Shown here one piece after another: positions 25,962 through 35,234 of a DNA stretch of 64,000 nucleotides. The position numbers and the translations under genes were made by a program. The stretch's first letter is position 1; each line of letters begins with the position of its first letter. The stretch is from contig NZ_CP053085.1 of NCBI RefSeq assembly GCF_013004105.1, positions 4,588,001-4,652,000 of the forward strand, written 5' to 3'. The notes below the pieces were generated by a model. That model searched no databases, was not told where the DNA came from, and saw only the letters and a program-made list of their open reading frames with translations. Source of the DNA: Gemmatimonas groenlandica. GTDB taxonomy: Bacteria > Gemmatimonadota > Gemmatimonadetes > Gemmatimonadales > Gemmatimonadaceae.

Positions 25962-27659
25962 GTGATCCATCGCCATTCCATCCGCTACGTGAGCATCGCG
26001 CTGCTCGCATCTGTTGCCGCGTGCGACGGTGATGCCAAGCCCGCCAGGCCGGCCGATTCGGCCGCACACGACGCAAGCATGGCCGCGGCGCCAGCGCGCA
26101 CCGAGCGCCTCGCGAATCTCGGGCCGTACCATCGTGTCATCCGCACGAGCAACGCGCAGGCGCAGCAATTCTTCGATGAGGGACTGACGCTGCTGTATGG
26201 CTTCAATCACGAGGAGGCCTTCGCGTCGTTCGGCCGCGCGGCCATGCTCGACACGCTCTCCCCGATGCCACACTGGGGCATGGCGCTCTCGCTCGGCACC
26301 AACATCAACGACCCGGCGCCGGCCGATCGACTCGCGAAGGCGTTCACGCATCTCGCCGTCGCCCAACGCCTGGCCGCGAACGGCAGCGACGTAGAGCAGG
26401 GACTCGTGGCGGCGCTCGGCCAGCGGTACGTGGCCCGTCCTACCGGAGATCAGGCGGTGCGTGAGGCCGCATATGCCGACGCCATGGGCGCGCTGTCCAC
26501 GCGCTTTCCCGACGACGCCGACGTGGGCGCGCTCCACGCGGAAAGCCTGATGAACCTGCATCCGTGGCGGCTGTATACGGCCGACGGTACGCCGGAATCG
26601 TGGACGCCGCCGATCGTCGCCGCGCTGGAGCGCCAGCTCGCTCGGCACCCCGAGCATCCCGGTGCCAATCACTACTACATCCACGCGATCGAAGCCTCGA
26701 AAACGCCAGAGCGTGCGACGGCGTCAGCCGCCCGCCTGGAGACGCTGGTGCCCGGGGCCGGCCACCTCGTGCACATGCCCTCGCACATTTATATCCGCAC
26801 GGGCGACTACGTCCGCTCCGCGAAGGCCAACGCTGCCGCCGCCGCGGTGGATGAAGCCTACTTTGGCTCGAAGGGCGCGCAGACCTTCTACGCGATGGGC
26901 TACTACGCGCACAACCGCCAGTTCGAGTCTGCGTCAGCGATGTTCGCCGGCAATCTCGCCGAGGCACGGGCGAGCGCTGTGCGCACGGTGCAGGTCGCAG
27001 ATCCGGCGGCAGATCAGATGGCCATGCTCGAACCCTTCGCCGCGCTGGAGCTGTTCGTGTTGGTGCGCTTCGGGCAGTGGGCCGATATCCTGTCGGGTAC
27101 GACTCGGGCACCGAAAGCGACGCGCACCCTGCAGACCGGCTTTCACCACTGGGCACGGGGCGCCGCGCTTGCGGCAACCGGAAAGCTCGGTGACGCCGAG
27201 CAAGCGCTTACCTCGCTGAAGAGCGCGGCGACGGGCGTGCCGAAGGAAGCGATGGTCGGTCCGGTGAACTGGGGCGGCGATGTGCTCGCCGTGGCGATCT
27301 CCGACCTCACGGGCCGCATCGCGGAGGCCAAGGGAGATCACGCGGCGGCGATCACGGCGTTCACCGCGGCCGTCGTGGCCGAGGACAAGTTGGGCTACAA
27401 CGAGCCACCTGACTGGTTGCTCCCCGAGCGCGAACGATTGGGTATCGTGTTGCTCGCGGCGGGGAAGCCGGGTGAGGCCGAGTCGACATTCCGTGCCGAA
27501 TTGGCAAAGCACCCGCGCAATCCACGAGCGCTCTACGGCGTGTGGAAGAGTCTCGAGGCGCAGCGCCGCGATGCGCGTGCGGCGCAGCGCGACTTCGCGG
27601 CCGCCTGGTCCGGTGCGGACGTCATCCTCGGTGACGACCTGTATCCGCGACGCCGGTGA
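25962..27659 (+). CDS. TPR-repeat lipoprotein, 565 aa
   Basis: GTG 25962 has GGAGG 8 nt upstream. The signal carries the lipobox SVAAC. The mature protein is mainly helical, with tetratricopeptide-type repeats: QQFFDEGLTLLYGFNHEEAF and SFGRAAMLDTLSPMPHWGMA near residues 70-110, and LLAAGKPGEAESTFRAELAK near the C-terminus. A His-rich centre (NHYYIHAIEASKTPERA, GAGHLVHMPSHIYIRTGDY) is conserved in this family as I recall and might bind metal. It is likely a surface or periplasmic protein of unknown role; it follows the amidohydrolase gene by 47 nt and may be co-transcribed. Confidence 0.85.
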   Translation: MIHRHSIRYVSIALLASVAACDGDAKPARPADSAAHDASMAAAPARTERLANLGPYHRVIRTSNAQAQQFFDEGLTLLYGFNHEEAFASFGRAAMLDTLSPMPHWGMALSLGTNINDPAPADRLAKAFTHLAVAQRLAANGSDVEQGLVAALGQRYVARPTGDQAVREAAYADAMGALSTRFPDDADVGALHAESLMNLHPWRLYTADGTPESWTPPIVAALERQLARHPEHPGANHYYIHAIEASKTPERATASAARLETLVPGAGHLVHMPSHIYIRTGDYVRSAKANAAAAAVDEAYFGSKGAQTFYAMGYYAHNRQFESASAMFAGNLAEARASAVRTVQVADPAADQMAMLEPFAALELFVLVRFGQWADILSGTTRAPKATRTLQTGFHHWARGAALAATGKLGDAEQALTSLKSAATGVPKEAMVGPVNWGGDVLAVAISDLTGRIAEAKGDHAAAITAFTAAVVAEDKLGYNEPPDWLLPERERLGIVLLAAGKPGEAESTFRAELAKHPRNPRALYGVWKSLEAQRRDARAAQRDFAAAWSGADVILGDDLYPRRR

Positions 27660-27768
27660 CGCCTGTAGCTTCATCGTGCCAGGAAAGCCGCTGCCACTCT
27701 TTCGCTGGTTGTTTACCTATGCGCAGACGCCCGCTGTATCGTTGCCTCCGAGAGGCCATGGACTAGTC

Positions 27769-28335
27769 ATGGGAATCCTGACCTTCAGCCTCAACGTCAC
27801 GCTTGATGGTTGTGTCGATCACCAAGAGGGGATCGCCGACGACGAGACGCACGCGTTCTTCACCAATCTCATGAACGCGAACGGCGCGATGCTGTGGGGG
27901 CGCGTCACGTACGAGATGATGGAGAATTACTGGCCCTCGGTCGCGCGCGGCGACGTCGAGGCGCCGCCGGCCATACGGGAGTGGGCGGTCCAGCTCGAGG
28001 CGAAGCCAAAGTACGTCGTGTCGAGTACGCGAACGGACTTCTCGTGGAACAATAGTCACCACATCACCGGCGACCTGCGCACGCGCGTGCAGCAGCTGAA
28101 AGACGCGACCCCGGCCGGTGTGCTCCTTGGCAGCGGCGCACTCGCGACTGAGTTAGACCGACTGGACCTTATCGACGAGTACCTGTTCCTCGTGCACCCC
28201 AGGATCGCCGGTCACGGCCCCACGCTGTATCAAGGCGGGCTGCCCCGCACGCGGCGGCTCGAACTTCTCTCGGCCACGCCCCTCCGCTGTGGTTCGGTGG
28301 CGGTGCACTATCGACGTGCGCCGAACGACACGTGA
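27769..28335 (+). CDS. Dihydrofolate reductase/RibD-C-like protein
   Basis: A 188-residue protein from ATG 27769 (MGILTFSLNVTLDGCVDHQ). Domain landmarks of the RibD C-terminal/DHFR-like family are the N-terminal SLNVTLDG, GAMLWGRVTYEMMENYWP and VVSSTR, GVLLGSGALATELDRLDLID, and DEYLFLVHPRIAGHGPTLY. Members bind NADPH and reduce varied substrates; they are usually not the housekeeping folate reductase. Location cytoplasm. The next gene starts 55 nt downstream on the same strand. Confidence 0.88.
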   Translation: MGILTFSLNVTLDGCVDHQEGIADDETHAFFTNLMNANGAMLWGRVTYEMMENYWPSVARGDVEAPPAIREWAVQLEAKPKYVVSSTRTDFSWNNSHHITGDLRTRVQQLKDATPAGVLLGSGALATELDRLDLIDEYLFLVHPRIAGHGPTLYQGGLPRTRRLELLSATPLRCGSVAVHYRRAPNDT

Positions 28336-28390
28336 TACGGCACCACTGGCTTCGGCTACTTTGGTGTGCAACTTGAATGCTGGAGGTTGT

Positions 28391-28882
28391 GTGAGCGAAA
28401 GTCTCAAGCTGGTTCGCCGGGTGAGTGCATTCTGTGTAGGCGTGGCCCTCGCCGCCTGCGGCGCCGACGACGAAGCACTGATCTCGGTCTCGTATCGATC
28501 CGACGCGATAGTGCCGCGTACGCAGACGACTGTCATTCTGTCCGACGGTACGCGGCGCTACGTGATTACCGGAGCGGAATTGCGGCCGGCCGACGGGATC
28601 GCCATCATGCGTCCGACTGCCATGTCGGGCGAGGCCAAGGCAAACGTCAGCATGAGTGACGCGCAGGGTGTCATCGCAACCGGGCAGCTCGAACTGCCGT
28701 TGATGTCAGACTGGGTTTGGGGCGTGGAAATCCACGTCGACTCTGTGAATCCGTCGCGGTTGTGCTTCGGCTGCGTTGGGAGCCGGTCGTTTCCGCTTCG
28801 ACCCGGCGTGGGCCGTACGGTTCGTGATTCGCTTTGGCTAACGTGGGGCGGGAACTCCATTCGCAACCCGGTTGTCTACTAA
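28391..28882 (+). CDS. Small lipoprotein of unknown function, 163 aa
   Basis: GTG 28391 has GGAGG 4-5 nt upstream; it is preferred over 28289, which overlaps the DHFR-like gene. The signal (LVRRVSAFCVGVALAAC) has a lipobox. The mature domain is beta-rich (TTVILSDGTRRYVITGAELR, WVWGVEIHVDSVNPSRLCFG) and has a CFGC pair that could form a disulfide. Family unknown. The region immediately downstream contains a decayed VOC gene piece. Confidence 0.7.
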   Translation: MSESLKLVRRVSAFCVGVALAACGADDEALISVSYRSDAIVPRTQTTVILSDGTRRYVITGAELRPADGIAIMRPTAMSGEAKANVSMSDAQGVIATGQLELPLMSDWVWGVEIHVDSVNPSRLCFGCVGSRSFPLRPGVGRTVRDSLWLTWGGNSIRNPVVY

Positions 28883-28897
28883 CTGGTCGCCAATGGG

Positions 28898-29068
28898 GTC
28901 GTCATCGGCACCGACTGAGTCGAGTTGTAGTCAGTGTTCGAGAAGCTCGCCATTCGGGCAGAGGCCGAGCGGTTTCAGGAACTTCGGCCGCTGCCGTTCG
29001 GTGTGTGCGGCCGGATCTACGACAAGTACGGGATGCAGTGGATATTCAGCGGCGACGGTGCGCAGTAG
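28898..29068 (+). pseudogene. Decayed 3' fragment of a PhnB-like VOC gene
   Basis: This stretch aligns without gaps to the last 171 nt of the intact VOC gene at 38406-38828 (my count: about 135 of 168 identical from 28901). It ends with the same YDKYGMQWIF.GDGAQ and stop at 29068. Two in-frame stops, TGA at 28916 and TAG at 28928, interrupt it, and everything 5' is missing. It is a relic of a second copy. Confidence 0.8.
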
Positions 29069-29173
29069 CGGCCGGTGACTTGACGGCACCCGACACCATC
29101 GCGAACGGCGCGCGGCGTTCCTACGGCTTCGGACTCGGTACGGGTAACACATGCACTTCCACACCTGACGGCA

Positions 29174-29728
29174 ATGACCGACGACGAATTGGCGGTGGCG
29201 CTCCAGGCCGAATTCGCCCGCTTGGGCTTGGATTGGGAACGGGCGCCCTTCGATATCGTGAACGCGACGACGGACGACGAGCGCGACGCGGATCGGTCGG
29301 ACGACCTCTTCCTCGCACACCTGCGAGGACTGTCGCCGGGCGCGACATGGCGAGAGGTCTACGTTGACCTCCCAGCACACTGGGATCTGGAGGATCCGCA
29401 GACGTGGTCCGTGCCCTACCACCCGTTGGGGCCACTCGACTACCCGGTACTGCCGACCGGCCCGGCTCTGCTGCTCGCGTGGCCCGTGACGCTCGACGAG
29501 GGATGTCTCGACAGACTCTGCGCACGCGCCAACGCCGCGGCCTTTCGCGTGCACGCCACATGGTTCCTGTCTTTGAGCACGCCCTTTCCGGAGCGTCTCG
29601 CCTACGTGGTGTTGCCGCACGACACCACCGATGACATGTTTGCCGCCTTCCAGGCGTTCGTCGCCGCCGACCTCGAGGCGCGTGTATGGTCGATTTGCCG
29701 CACGGGCAGGGAGCGCTACTACGCGTGA
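29174..29728 (+). CDS. Hypothetical protein, acidic, 184 aa
   Basis: I do not recognise the family. The product is acidic and Trp-rich (WREVYVDLPAHWDLEDPQTW, VHATWFLSLSTPFPERLAYV), without signal peptide or membrane segment, and looks like a compact alpha/beta domain. The start is ATG 29174; no strong ribosome-binding site is seen. The next gene lies 152 nt downstream on the same strand. Confidence 0.65.
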   Translation: MTDDELAVALQAEFARLGLDWERAPFDIVNATTDDERDADRSDDLFLAHLRGLSPGATWREVYVDLPAHWDLEDPQTWSVPYHPLGPLDYPVLPTGPALLLAWPVTLDEGCLDRLCARANAAAFRVHATWFLSLSTPFPERLAYVVLPHDTTDDMFAAFQAFVAADLEARVWSICRTGRERYYA

Positions 29729-29880
29729 GGGTCAGGCGGCCATACGTATTCGTGCGCCGACGTATGCTGTATCTTCGATGAAGAAGCACACACCATTCTC
29801 GGGGATACATCTTTGTCACGCATGCCTGGCGTACGGAACGATGAAGGTCGGCGCGGTTCAGAATCCCGCCCCGCGCGCGC

Positions 29881-30603
29881 ATGAGTGAGCCCGCACAGTC
29901 GCCACGGTACCAGCTGCTCGTCGACCACCTCGGTACCGGGCTGACCCTGAGCTACCTCGCCCTCGTGGCGATCGGCATGTTCCATAGCGTCCTCGGTTAT
30001 CGCCACTACGGGATCAATATTCTGGACTATGCGGAAGCCAGCGACTTCTTACTCGCGCCGTTTCGGGACCCGATGGTGATGGTCGTGACCGTGCTTCCCG
30101 CCGTCCTCGCATTCGCGTATCTGAGATTCTTCGATCAGTATTCGACGCGCGCGCGGGAGAAGCGTCGCGCTGCAGGGAAAGCGCTCGCGTGGTGGGAGAG
30201 CAGCGAAGCCACGGTGGCGCGTACGAAGCCGCTCCTGCCGTTCCTCGCGATTGGAATGGCGATGCTCTGGGTCTTCGTGAGCGCGGATGCCTACCAGCGC
30301 AGACTCGCCACGCGGGCGATGCGGGGTGAGGGACAGCGCGTTCTCGTCGAACTCACGAACGGAACGATTGATGGCGGCAGCCCGCGCCGTCCGCTGGTCA
30401 TGGTCGGGGCGACGAGTCGCTACTTCATCTTCTTTCGTACTGCGGACTGGCAGACGGAAGTGATGCCAACCGATAACGTCCTGCGAATTCTTCCCGAAGG
30501 CACGTTGCCCACGACCAGCGTGTCGCGCCGTGAGCGGAGCTGGAAGCAGCTCGATGAACGTCCACTGCCGCGAAGCGGGGCGGACTCGACGAAGGGGCAC
30601 TGA
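29881..30603 (+). CDS. Membrane protein of unknown function, 240 aa
   Basis: Three hydrophobic segments are predicted at about residues 21-40 (TLSYLALVAIGMFHSVLGY), 62-80 (PMVMVVTVLPAVLAFAYL) and 118-135 (LLPFLAIGMAMLWVFVSA). A soluble C-terminal domain of about 100 residues follows (VLVELTNGTIDGG, LVMVGATSRYFIFFRTADWQ). It should sit in the inner membrane. Function unknown. The beta-propeller gene begins 3 nt after its stop, so the two are almost certainly co-transcribed. Confidence 0.75.
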   Translation: MSEPAQSPRYQLLVDHLGTGLTLSYLALVAIGMFHSVLGYRHYGINILDYAEASDFLLAPFRDPMVMVVTVLPAVLAFAYLRFFDQYSTRAREKRRAAGKALAWWESSEATVARTKPLLPFLAIGMAMLWVFVSADAYQRRLATRAMRGEGQRVLVELTNGTIDGGSPRRPLVMVGATSRYFIFFRTADWQTEVMPTDNVLRILPEGTLPTTSVSRRERSWKQLDERPLPRSGADSTKGH

Positions 30604-30605
30604 CT

Positions 30606-31826
30606 TTGCCGATTCTGGTATTGCATCAAGTCTGTCGCGTACGGCTGGCTGTCGAAGTTCTCACGTTCGCGACACTCGCGGTTTTCGTTGCTGGGTGTCG
30701 CGAGTCCGCCAGCCCGCAGCGCGTAAGCCAACGTGTCGTCGGCGACACCACGTTCGTGTCGTCACCGGCAGAAGGAGTCGAGGGCCCCGTGCGTTTGGCG
30801 GAGTCGCTGCGAATCACCGAGCCGTCGCTCGATTTCAGTCGAATCGACGCGGGCGCGTTTGGACCGGGCGGCACGATTTGGATCTTCGACGCCGCGGGTC
30901 CACAGGGCGCGTCCATTCACGTGGTCGATGCCCTCGGCCACACCGCAACACCCGCTGGACGCGAGGGTGAAGGCCCGGGCGAGTACCGAGCGCCGCTGCG
31001 GATATTCCGCTTGGCGGACAGCACGATGCTGGTCAAAGAGATGTCCACCACGCGGGCGGTTCTCTTCAGTGGCACTGGGACGGTGCTCTCGACGATTGCG
31101 CTACCCCCGAAGGTCGCGGGTGGGTGGGTCGTGACGCCGGATACCGCCGGCGGTTGGTTCATCACCGTCTCGTTCGAGGACAACAAACCCAATCGTATTG
31201 GCCGATTCGGCTGGCTGCATTTCGATCACACCGGCAACGTCATCGACACGGTGCATCCCCCGATCCACGTGCTGTCGGAACCGACACCGGACGGCATCGC
31301 CCCGGGTCGCATACGCACGGTTGGGAGAGACGGTTCGGTGCTGACAACCATCCCCGGTCCGAATCGTTTCATGCGGTATGCGCGTGACCGCTCGGTGCTG
31401 GTGATGGAGTGGCCCGGGCTGCCGCCCGAATACGGCGACGCTGAACGTGCCGACATGCAAGTCGTGGAAGATCGGATGCGTGAGTTGTTCGGCGAGGCAA
31501 AACGCGCCCTGCCTACCCGCAAGCAACCGGCCAATCGCATTCTGACCGATGGCAGCGGCAACCTCTGGGTGCAGTTGTCCAACGTTGGCGAGCGAATTCC
31601 AGATGAAGAGTTGTCGAAGGATCAGGGGCCGCTGACGGTCAAGTGGCGCGAGCCCGATCGCTGGGCCGCCTTCCGTCACGATGGGACGCTGCGCTTCGTC
31701 GTTGACCTCCCACCGCACGCGAGGCTCCTTGATCGAGAGGGAGATCGACTGCTTGGTGTCATCGCCGATGAGAGTGGGGCCGAGCACGTCGTCGTGTGGC
31801 GAATTATTTCGCGTGATGTTCCATAA
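30606..31826 (+). CDS. 6-bladed beta-propeller lipoprotein, 406 aa
   Basis: A TTG start at 30606, immediately after the previous stop, gives a lipoprotein signal (FATLAVFVAGC). The mature protein shows propeller blades: GAFGPGGTIWIFDAAGPQ, GREGEGPGEYRAPLRIFRLA, DSTMLVKEMSTTRAVLF and DGSGNLWVQLSNVGERI. It is a relative of the propeller protein at 8120, sharing the G(R/K)xGxGPGE turn. It is probably an envelope binding protein; a link with the membrane protein 3 nt upstream is likely but unproven. Confidence 0.78.
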   Translation: MPILVLHQVCRVRLAVEVLTFATLAVFVAGCRESASPQRVSQRVVGDTTFVSSPAEGVEGPVRLAESLRITEPSLDFSRIDAGAFGPGGTIWIFDAAGPQGASIHVVDALGHTATPAGREGEGPGEYRAPLRIFRLADSTMLVKEMSTTRAVLFSGTGTVLSTIALPPKVAGGWVVTPDTAGGWFITVSFEDNKPNRIGRFGWLHFDHTGNVIDTVHPPIHVLSEPTPDGIAPGRIRTVGRDGSVLTTIPGPNRFMRYARDRSVLVMEWPGLPPEYGDAERADMQVVEDRMRELFGEAKRALPTRKQPANRILTDGSGNLWVQLSNVGERIPDEELSKDQGPLTVKWREPDRWAAFRHDGTLRFVVDLPPHARLLDREGDRLLGVIADESGAEHVVVWRIISRDVP

Positions 31827-31977
31827 CGCGCCGCGTGCGTGCGCTGGTTTGAGCAACTTCGAGATTGACGGACAGGGAATGCACATGGTGCGTGCGCTCT
31901 GGATCGGAATGCTGTAGCTGCATCGCGGGCCCGCACCGACGCCAGCGGACCTCCGCGCTCCCTCATGGAGGCTCGCT

Positions 31978-33249
31978 ATGCCTGTTCGTCGACTTTCCGT
32001 GCACCCTGACCTTGAGCAGCTGCAGCGTCAGGCCGAGGAACTGCTTCGTGCTGTACACAACAGCGATGCCGACGCGCTGGCTGAATGGGGTGAGTGGCAC
32101 CCAGCTCCCGTCGCGCCCGCCGCGGCGACGCTAGCCGACGCGCAGTTCACACTGGCGCGCAGCTATGGATCGGCGAGTTGGACGAGGCTCGTCCATGCGG
32201 TGCGCCTCGCGGATGCCATCTGGAGTGACGACCTCGATCAGGTCCTCATGCTCGTCAAGGACAACCCTATGCTCCTGCAGGAACCGGTGCTCATTCGCGT
32301 CGACAGTAATTGGGGGCCACCCATGACCTACGCGGCGAACCTCGGACGCGACGTCATGATCCGAGCGCTCTTCAGGCAAGGTGCCACGGATCTGGAGTCG
32401 GCCGCTGGGCGTGCGGCGCTGCAAGGCCATCCGGACACCGTACGCATGATCCATGAATTGGCGGGGCGACCGCCACTCTGGAACTGGTCGCTGGCTGGAC
32501 CCGCGTACACACTCAACGTCGAAGGAACGGCCGTGCTGTTCACGCTCGGCGCGCAGATCGTTGGCGCCGATGGCGTTGATTACAACACGATGGAACACCT
32601 GCTCGGCACCGACAGCCGCAATCCGCCAGCGAAGCATCGCATTCTCGAGATGTATGTCACGCATGGACTCGAACTGCCCGATACGCCCGTGATGGCGCTC
32701 CATCGCGGACGCATCGACCTGCTCGAGGCGCATCACGCGCGCGACCCAAACCTCTTCACCCGCACGTTCGATATCGTGGACGTCTTTCCACTCGCGCCAG
32801 CGTGCGCGCGTGAGCTGTACACGGCGCAGGGGACACCGGTTCACGGCACGACGTTGCTCCACCTCGCCGCGTACTTTGATGATCTGGAAGTCGCGCAATG
32901 GCTTCTCGAACGCGGTATGGATCCGAACGTATGCGGCGTAACGGATGCGGACGGCTTCGGCGGGTACCCGGCCCTCTTCTCGACAGTGGTGTCCCAGCAC
33001 AACTTCTGGGTCAACTATCGCGAGGGCGGGGATGACGACGCCACGTTCACGCAGCTCCTTCTCGACCACGGGGCCGACCCCAATCTTCGCGCGTCAGTCC
33101 GGGCGCGACTGGAGGAAGGACATGGTGGCGGACCGCTGCGCGAGTACCGCGATGTCACGGCACTGAGTTGGGGTGAGCGTTACGACGCGAAGATCTTTGT
33201 CAGTCGGGAGTCGCTGCGACGGATCGAGGCGTGTGGCGGTCGACGCTAA
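31978..33249 (+). CDS. Ankyrin-repeat protein, 423 aa
   Basis: ATG 31978 has GGAGG 6 nt upstream. No signal peptide. Ankyrin-type helices recur, for instance GPPMTYAANLGRDVMIRALF, GTTLLHLAAYFDDLEVAQWL then LERGMDPN, and FTQLLLDHGADPNLRA. The N-terminal region (LSVHPDLEQLQRQAEELLRA...LARSYGSASWTRLVHA) matches the lead-in seen in several Gemmatimonadota and Acidobacteria ankyrin proteins. It is a cytoplasmic protein-protein interaction scaffold; partner unknown. Confidence 0.85.
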   Translation: MPVRRLSVHPDLEQLQRQAEELLRAVHNSDADALAEWGEWHPAPVAPAAATLADAQFTLARSYGSASWTRLVHAVRLADAIWSDDLDQVLMLVKDNPMLLQEPVLIRVDSNWGPPMTYAANLGRDVMIRALFRQGATDLESAAGRAALQGHPDTVRMIHELAGRPPLWNWSLAGPAYTLNVEGTAVLFTLGAQIVGADGVDYNTMEHLLGTDSRNPPAKHRILEMYVTHGLELPDTPVMALHRGRIDLLEAHHARDPNLFTRTFDIVDVFPLAPACARELYTAQGTPVHGTTLLHLAAYFDDLEVAQWLLERGMDPNVCGVTDADGFGGYPALFSTVVSQHNFWVNYREGGDDDATFTQLLLDHGADPNLRASVRARLEEGHGGGPLREYRDVTALSWGERYDAKIFVSRESLRRIEACGGRR

Positions 33250-33518
33250 CGCGGCGTCGCTGGGCACATCAGGGATTGTGTGAGGACGCAGGCACTTGGT
33301 CCGAGAAGCGCCGACGTCCGCGCAGGAGTAGGATCGTGGAGTCGGAGTGCAGCCGTGTGCCTGATCGTTATGCCACGATCTCACGGTCCAATCAATGACG
33401 TGAACGGCACGGGGGATGCTCGTTGGCGACGGGGAACGATCCGTCGCCCGTACGGCTACGTGTGCCGAGAGGTGCCAAGTTGTGAGTGCCTCGCTCTTCC
33501 CGTGTGAGAAAGACGCCA

Positions 33519-34001
33519 ATGATTCGTGCTGCCCGTCTCGCCGATACACCGACGCTGCTTGCTGTCGCGTGCGCCACAGGCCTCTTTGCACCCGCTGAAG
33601 CGAGCGCGCTTCTTGGGGGAGTTCTGGACGCGCTTCACGCTGACCATCTCGGGCCTGGGCATGCCGCACAGGTGTGGTCGCCCAACGATGCAGGCGCACC
33701 CTCCGGGTGGGTCTACCACGCCCCGGATGCACACGCCGACGGTGTGTGGAATCTGTGGTGGATAGGCGTCCACCCAGAGGACCACGGTCGCGGAGGCGGC
33801 GACTCGCTTCTCGATGCCGTGGAAGCGGCCGTCATGGCCGAAGCGGGGCGAGAGTTGGTAGTCGAGAAAAGCGCGCTTCCCCCTCTTGCCCGCGCACGAG
33901 CGTTCTACGCCAGGAGAGGCTACATCGCGTGTGGCCGTGTGCCAGACTTCTACGGCGTCGGCGATGACAAGATCATCTTCGCAAAGCGGATGTGTGCGTG
34001 A
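33519..34001 (+). CDS. GNAT-family N-acetyltransferase
   Basis: A 160-residue protein from ATG 33519 (MIRAARLADTPTLLAVACAT). The GNAT fold is indicated by WNLWWIGVHPEDHGRGGGDS, in which the R/QxxGxG-like loop for acetyl-CoA is HGRGGG, and by ARARAFYARRGYIACGRVPD, the usual motif B helix and strand. Substrate unknown. An upstream GTG/ATG frame from 33486 is rejected because the MIRAARxxD start is the family norm. Confidence 0.88.
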   Translation: MIRAARLADTPTLLAVACATGLFAPAEASALLGGVLDALHADHLGPGHAAQVWSPNDAGAPSGWVYHAPDAHADGVWNLWWIGVHPEDHGRGGGDSLLDAVEAAVMAEAGRELVVEKSALPPLARARAFYARRGYIACGRVPDFYGVGDDKIIFAKRMCA

Positions 34002-34070
34002 GCCTCACCGTCGTCGTTGCGCTGCTCTCGCAGTTGCTCGGTCGGGTCACGCGAGGCGACCGCTCCGCGA

Positions 34071-34530
34071 CTACTTCGTCCAGAAGACGGCCGTGCCGCA
34101 GTGTGCGCCGCCCACTCGACCGCCGGAGGTGTTGAAACGCGGTGGGGTCGACGCGACCGTGTAATATTCAAAGCCGATGATGACAGAGGCGTTCAGACTG
34201 TTTACGTCGAAGAGTTCATCGCTTGCGCCGTTGGTGATCGACACGCCGTTCAGAATGACCTGGACCATGCACCCGTTGCGCGGCCCCCGCTGCCCCTGCA
34301 AGTACTGCTGGCTACCTTTGCCCCAGGTCCGAAGGCCGGCGATGCTGGACACGAGAATCTCGGACACGGCACGAAAGCGATAGCGCTCAAACGTCGCCGC
34401 ATCGAGAAAGCGCCCTAGCCCCAGCGCTCGCCGCTCGCTGAACTGTTGGAGCTTCCACGCATTGGCCGGTCCGCCCGCCGCCTCCGTGCGTACGGTCTCG
34501 AGCCGAGTGGGCCCGAGTATCAGACGTGGG
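34071..34530 (-). pseudogene. 5'-truncated plug-domain gene (TonB-receptor/carboxypeptidase-regulatory type)
   Basis: Reading the minus strand down from about 34530, the open frame encodes FSERRALGLGRFLDAATFER, AVSEILVSSIAGLRTW, NGCMVQVILNGVSITNGA, and ends PPRFNTSGGRVGGAHCGTAVFWTK. This is the order seen at the end of Gemmatimonadota proteins with a carboxypeptidase-regulatory domain plus TonB-type plug (ERRR.G.GRF(L), LSDIL..(I/V)PG, VDG.., PAEF....CG.V.(I/L)WT). The signal peptide, the regulatory domain and any start codon before GTG 34367 are missing, so I call it a fragment. The family match is by memory of the pattern. Confidence 0.6.
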
Positions 34531-34672
34531 AGTCGAATGCACGTCCGGCTGTACTCCTATCGCGCGGCGCGTGAATCATTCGACCGTGCGGTCTACTTAT
34601 TGCGCGTGTCGCGTGGAAATCGGCGACCGCAGCGAGGCGGTCGCTGCGGACATCTCTCGATGGAGCAGTGAC

Positions 34673-35158
34673 ATGACGCCCCCCGCGAAAAGCACGATTT
34701 GTCTGTGGTACGATGGTCAGGCCGAGGCCGCTGCGAAATTCTACGCGCAAACCTTTCCGAATTCGTCAGTGGGTGCCGTGCACCACGCGCCGGGCGACTT
34801 TCCGGCGGGGAAGGCAGGCCAGGTGTTGACCGTCGAGTTTACCGTGTTCGGCGTTCCGTGCCTTGGGCTCAACGGGGGGCCGGAGTTCAAGCACTCCGAA
34901 GCCTTCTCGTTTCAGATCGCGACGGAGGACCAAGCCGAAACGGATCGGTACTGGAACGCGATCGTCGGCAACGGCGGCCAAGAGAGCGCGTGCGGATGGT
35001 GCCGGGACAAATGGGGACTCTCTTGGCAGATTACACCGATCGCGTTGACGCTGGCGGTCACCGATCCGGATCCTGGGGTTGCGAAGCGCGCGTTTGAGGC
35101 GATGATGCAGATGAAGAAGATCGACATCGCCGCTATCGAAGCAGCCCGTCGCGGCTGA
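34673..35158 (+). CDS. PhnB-like VOC-family protein
   Basis: ATG 34673 has GGAG 8 nt upstream and gives 161 residues; the longer frame from 34526 is arginine-rich antisense-type sequence. The vicinal-oxygen-chelate/PhnB (3-demethylubiquinone methyltransferase-like) pattern is clear: ICLWYDGQAEAAAKFYAQTF, CLGLNGGPEFKHSEAFSFQI, and the closing CGWCRDKWGLSWQITP. These small dimeric proteins are not established methyltransferases; many are stress- or resistance-related. Related genes are at 38406 and 59611. Confidence 0.9.
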   Translation: MTPPAKSTICLWYDGQAEAAAKFYAQTFPNSSVGAVHHAPGDFPAGKAGQVLTVEFTVFGVPCLGLNGGPEFKHSEAFSFQIATEDQAETDRYWNAIVGNGGQESACGWCRDKWGLSWQITPIALTLAVTDPDPGVAKRAFEAMMQMKKIDIAAIEAARRG

Positions 35159-35234
35159 GCGCGGTGTCAACAGCCGGGAAGCTAGGCGACACTTCGTTGG
35201 GGGGCCGTTTGATGACTTGTGCTTTCAATACCCG

